Below, one piece after another: positions 6,023 to 7,877 of a stretch of DNA of 7,877 bases. The DNA is taken from NCBI GenBank assembly GCA_003556835.1, contig PWQG01000411.1, positions 1-7,877 of the forward strand, in the 5' to 3' direction. The notes beneath the pieces are model-generated. The model had not been told where the DNA came from. It did no database searches and was given only the letters and a program-made list of their open reading frames with translations. This DNA is from Gammaproteobacteria bacterium. Its GTDB lineage: Bacteria > Pseudomonadota > Gammaproteobacteria > Pseudomonadales > Pseudohongiellaceae. Position 1 is the first letter of the stretch. The number at the start of each line of letters is the position of its first letter. A program made the translations under genes and the position numbers.

Positions 6023-6814
6023 GTGAACCCGAATCTGGGCGAACGGCTCCGGGAAGCCGGAATTCAGTACATGGACACAGTGGGCAATTCCTGGATTCAC
6101 CAGCCACCGCTGCACGTGTTCGTGCAGGGTAATCGGCGCCCCGGGAGAGCCGTTGATGCGCAAGCGCCGACCGGTAAGGCCATGCAGAAGGCCGGGCTGA
6201 AGGTGGTGCTTCAGTTCCTCAAAACCCCGGATCTGGTCAATGAGCCCTACCGGACCATCGCCGACAGGGCAGGGGCGGCGCTGGGCGCTGTGGGTGATGT
6301 GATCAAGGATCTTCAGGCGTCAGGATTGGTAGTCCAGAGACCGAGCAGCAAAGACCGGCAGATCGCTGACTTCGGCAGGTTGCTCGATAAATGGACAGAA
6401 GCTTATCCTCTGAAACTCCGGCGGGGCCTGTTGCTCGGGCGGTTCGTTGCAGAAGATCGACCGTGGTGGCAGAAAATTGTGCCACAGAATTACGGCGTAC
6501 TATGGGGCGGGGAAGTGGCGACGCAACAACATACCTGGTACCTGACGCCCCGTGATGTGACGATCTATACAACGAAAGAGCACATTCCTGCCTTGGCCAA
6601 AGCAGGACGACTGAGAGTGCCACAGCGACTGCAGCCAGATGAGCCTCTGGTCGAGATCTTTGAGCGCTTCTGGCAGCCTGATGAGGGGGAAGAGGGCACT
6701 GGGCTGGTTCATCCAATAATAGCTTATGCTGATCTGGTGGCTACCGGAGAGGCGAGAAATCTGGAGGCAGCAGACCGACTCCGTGAAGAATTCATTGATC
6801 CGATTGCAAGGTAG
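6023..6814 (+). CDS. AbiEi-family antitoxin-like protein, N-terminally truncated
   Basis: The frame gives 263 residues from a GTG without a Shine-Dalgarno sequence. It resembles a family annotated as type IV toxin-antitoxin AbiEi antitoxins: NPNLGERLREAGIQYMDTVG and GNSWIHQPPLHVFVQGN at the start, a winged-helix segment PYRTIADRAGAALGAVGDVI at about 76-95, then LLLGRFVAED, YGVLWGGEVA and a C-terminal VHPIIAYADLVATGEARNLE (residues 229-248). Relatives carry about 100 more N-terminal residues, a nuclease-fold-like domain leading into a LLVTDYVNPN-type strand. Here the upstream in-frame codons read TILVTDYVNPN, so homology continues before the GTG and is cut at about 6002, where the XRE fragment begins. 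I infer a deletion that removed the 5' part and promoter. It may be a pseudogene, or be read as a shortened product. The C-terminal part looks complete. It precedes a second AbiEi-type gene. Confidence 0.65.
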   Translation: MNPNLGERLREAGIQYMDTVGNSWIHQPPLHVFVQGNRRPGRAVDAQAPTGKAMQKAGLKVVLQFLKTPDLVNEPYRTIADRAGAALGAVGDVIKDLQASGLVVQRPSSKDRQIADFGRLLDKWTEAYPLKLRRGLLLGRFVAEDRPWWQKIVPQNYGVLWGGEVATQQHTWYLTPRDVTIYTTKEHIPALAKAGRLRVPQRLQPDEPLVEIFERFWQPDEGEEGTGLVHPIIAYADLVATGEARNLEAADRLREEFIDPIAR

Positions 6815-6923
6815 GTTGCCGAGGACTCCTGTATCCATCCTTATGCGGATAGGCTCTCGCGTGTTCGGCACAGAAACCAGGGTGGCCTGATTCCACTTTC
6901 CTATAACCACAGCGATATGATTA

Positions 6924-6941
6924 GAATTCACGTGAATATTA
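6924..6941. promoter_or_regulatory. Candidate AbiEi operator, upstream copy
   Basis: GAATTCACGTGAATATTA contains a perfect 12-bp palindrome, ATTCACGTGAAT (6926-6937). It matches a second site at 6996-7013 at 14 of 18 positions in the same orientation. AbiEi antitoxins are known to repress their own operon by binding a pair of repeats in the promoter region. The location upstream of the antitoxin gene fits, but no binding is shown here. Confidence 0.5.
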
Positions 6942-6995
6942 AATTAAAAGGCTATTTGTATTGCATAAAGTACGCAGTTTCCTTTTGGGTGATTG

Positions 6996-7013
6996 AAATT
7001 TACGTTGATATTA
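6996..7013. promoter_or_regulatory. Candidate AbiEi operator, start-proximal copy
   Basis: AAATTTACGTTGATATTA is the second copy, 72 bp downstream of the first (about seven helical turns, so both would lie on the same DNA face). It ends 4 bp before the ATG at 7018, so a protein bound here would cover the ribosome-binding and start region in DNA. The only SD-like bases are AGG at 7013-7015, very close to the start. I could not define a clear -35/-10 pair between the copies. Confidence 0.5.
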
Positions 7014-7017
7014 GGTC

Positions 7018-7776
7018 ATGAATAAAAAACCAAGACATCAGGTAATCAAGCGTCTGCAGGCGGAATTACCACGTGGGGCGCCATTCGACCTCAACATCCT
7101 TGCCCAGTTTGGTGTGTCGCCGCAACTTGCCGCTCAATATGCTGAGGCGGGTTGGCTCGTGCGCCTGGCACAGGGAGTCTATGCCTTCCCGAACGACAAC
7201 TTTGATGTTTTTGGTGCCCTGAAGCTTATAAAGCAGCGTGTGCCCGGCCTGCATATCGGCGGAAAGAGCGCGCTTGCCCTGCAGGGCGTGCGGCACAACC
7301 TGGGCAGTCGCGATACCTGGGTGCTGTGGGGTGACAGGCGCTATGCCTTGCCAGCTTGGTTCACTTTCCGCTTTCCCGCGCGCTACTGTCATGCCCGCTT
7401 ATTTGATTGGCAGGTTCCGGCACTGGCGACCAAAACACTGACCACCCCTCCGGATATGCCAGACGCAATCGAGATGGCTTGCCCTGAACGAGCCGTGCTG
7501 GAGATGCTGTACGAGGTCGGCGTGAAACAAAGTCTGGAAGAAGCGCGCAACCTCTTTGACGGTCTGCGTTCACCTCGCAAGGAAGTACTCGGACAGTTGT
7601 TGTCTTGCTGTACCAATGTGAAGGCGGTACGTCTGTTCCTCACCCATGCGCGTGAGACTAAACTGGTGGACGTCGATGCGTTGCTGTCAGAGTACCCGGT
7701 CCGCACAGGCAGCGCATCACGTTGGATGAGCCGCCTTGATGACGGCACCCTGCTGAGCCTTCGCCCACATGGATAG
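7018..7776 (+). CDS. abiEi: Type IV toxin-antitoxin antitoxin, AbiEi family
   Basis: The 252-residue protein has the two-part layout of AbiEi antitoxins. An N-terminal winged-helix DNA-binding domain covers about residues 8-60 (ELPRGAPFDLNILAQFGVSP, then AAQYAEAGWLVRLAQGVYAF), where the GWL...GVYAFP wing is highly characteristic. A C-terminal domain of about 75-252 includes LHIGGKSALALQGV, LFDWQVPAL and CPERAVLEMLYEV. The family represses its own operon through the N-terminal domain and counteracts the AbiEii nucleotidyltransferase toxin without forming a stable complex. The toxin gene starts 8 nt after this stop, so the two should be co-transcribed. The length matches the family and no lesion is seen. 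The ATG is followed by a normal start (MNKKPRHQVIKRLQ), though the ribosome binding site is poor. Two repeat sites upstream suit autoregulation. Confidence 0.88.
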   Translation: MNKKPRHQVIKRLQAELPRGAPFDLNILAQFGVSPQLAAQYAEAGWLVRLAQGVYAFPNDNFDVFGALKLIKQRVPGLHIGGKSALALQGVRHNLGSRDTWVLWGDRRYALPAWFTFRFPARYCHARLFDWQVPALATKTLTTPPDMPDAIEMACPERAVLEMLYEVGVKQSLEEARNLFDGLRSPRKEVLGQLLSCCTNVKAVRLFLTHARETKLVDVDALLSEYPVRTGSASRWMSRLDDGTLLSLRPHG

Positions 7777-7784
7777 AAGCGATC

Positions 7785-7877
7785 ATGGATAAGCGCTATA
7801 CGGATACCGTTCGCTTGTTATTAGCAGTTGCACCCGACGTGTTTGCCAATGACATTTTTGCGATCAAGGGCGTCACG
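7785..7877 (+). CDS. abiEii: AbiEii family nucleotidyltransferase toxin, 5' part only
   Basis: Only the first 31 codons lie in the window: MDKRYTDTVRLLLAVAPDVF then ANDIFAIKGVT. This matches the start of AbiEii toxins paired with this AbiEi type (MxxxYxDTVRLLLxVAPxVF...FAxKGGTAINLF), which transfer nucleotides onto RNA targets such as tRNA and cause growth arrest that limits phage spread. The position fits the conserved antitoxin-toxin operon order. The nucleotidyltransferase motif is normally KGGT; here it reads KGVT, from GTC where GGC would be expected, which may impair the toxin. The catalytic DxD motif lies beyond the window, so activity cannot be judged. There is only a weak GAAG-like site upstream, suggesting translational coupling to the antitoxin gene. 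Confidence 0.82.
   Translation, partial: MDKRYTDTVRLLLAVAPDVFANDIFAIKGVT

Larger units (their letters stand above)
6815..7017. other. AT-rich regulatory gap before abiEi
   Basis: This 203-bp gap separates the truncated AbiEi-like gene from the intact antitoxin gene. Its first part carries a weak inverted repeat TATCC/GGATA around 6833-6852, not followed by a T-tract. From about 6920 the sequence turns markedly AT-rich and holds the two operator-like sites. No small ORF is supported. The change in base composition suggests the intact abiEi-abiEii pair was acquired separately from the truncated gene before it. Confidence 0.45.

Noticed and set aside
6500..6931. 143-codon minus-strand ORF over the end of the AbiEi-like gene
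   Set aside because: It mostly overlaps conserved AbiEi-like coding sequence on the other strand and shows no recognisable domain.

Overview
The window looks like a chromosomal segment of a GC-rich gammaproteobacterium. This rests on a MipA/OmpV-type outer-membrane protein, proteins ending in outer-membrane C-terminal phenylalanine, and AbiE components resembling those of Pseudomonas/Xanthomonas-like genomes. I cannot name the genus.

Region 1 (1-1390) opens inside a degenerating 13-bp tandem repeat. A minus-strand MipA/OmpV-family protein gene follows (189-1016). Divergent from it, across a 53-bp gap holding a 13-bp palindrome, is a short plus-strand frame (1070-1390). That frame keeps the zinc-ligand signature of acetolactate-decarboxylase-like proteins but is far too short, so it is probably a remnant.

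Region 2 (1391-2648) holds a two-CBS-domain protein gene (1785-2273) between two long gaps. The upstream gap has a perfect 7-bp hairpin and a C7/G6 pair that could mask the ribosome binding site. The downstream gap has a stem-loop, a doubtful Gly/Pro-rich minus-strand ORF, and three copies of the 7-mer ATAGTAC in front of the next gene.

Region 3 (2649-5705) is one large gene for a predicted exported three-part protein: a gluzincin-type metalloprotease domain (HELIH), a TolB-like beta-propeller, and an Omp85/BamA-type C-terminal barrel with no POTRA domains visible. A short hairpin overlaps its stop codon.

Region 4 (5706-7877) is a more AT-rich accessory segment of toxin-antitoxin type. It starts with the N-terminal 39 or so codons of a small XRE/Cro-type regulator, which breaks off into the middle of an N-terminally truncated AbiEi-like gene (6023-6814) in another frame. 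Next come an AT-rich regulatory gap with two 18-bp near-identical sites, an apparently complete AbiEi-type antitoxin gene (7018-7776), and the first 31 codons of the partner AbiEii nucleotidyltransferase toxin (7785 to the window end). The abiEi-abiEii pair is expected to act as an autoregulated type IV toxin-antitoxin / abortive-infection operon. The broken genes beside it suggest repeated turnover of defence modules at this locus.
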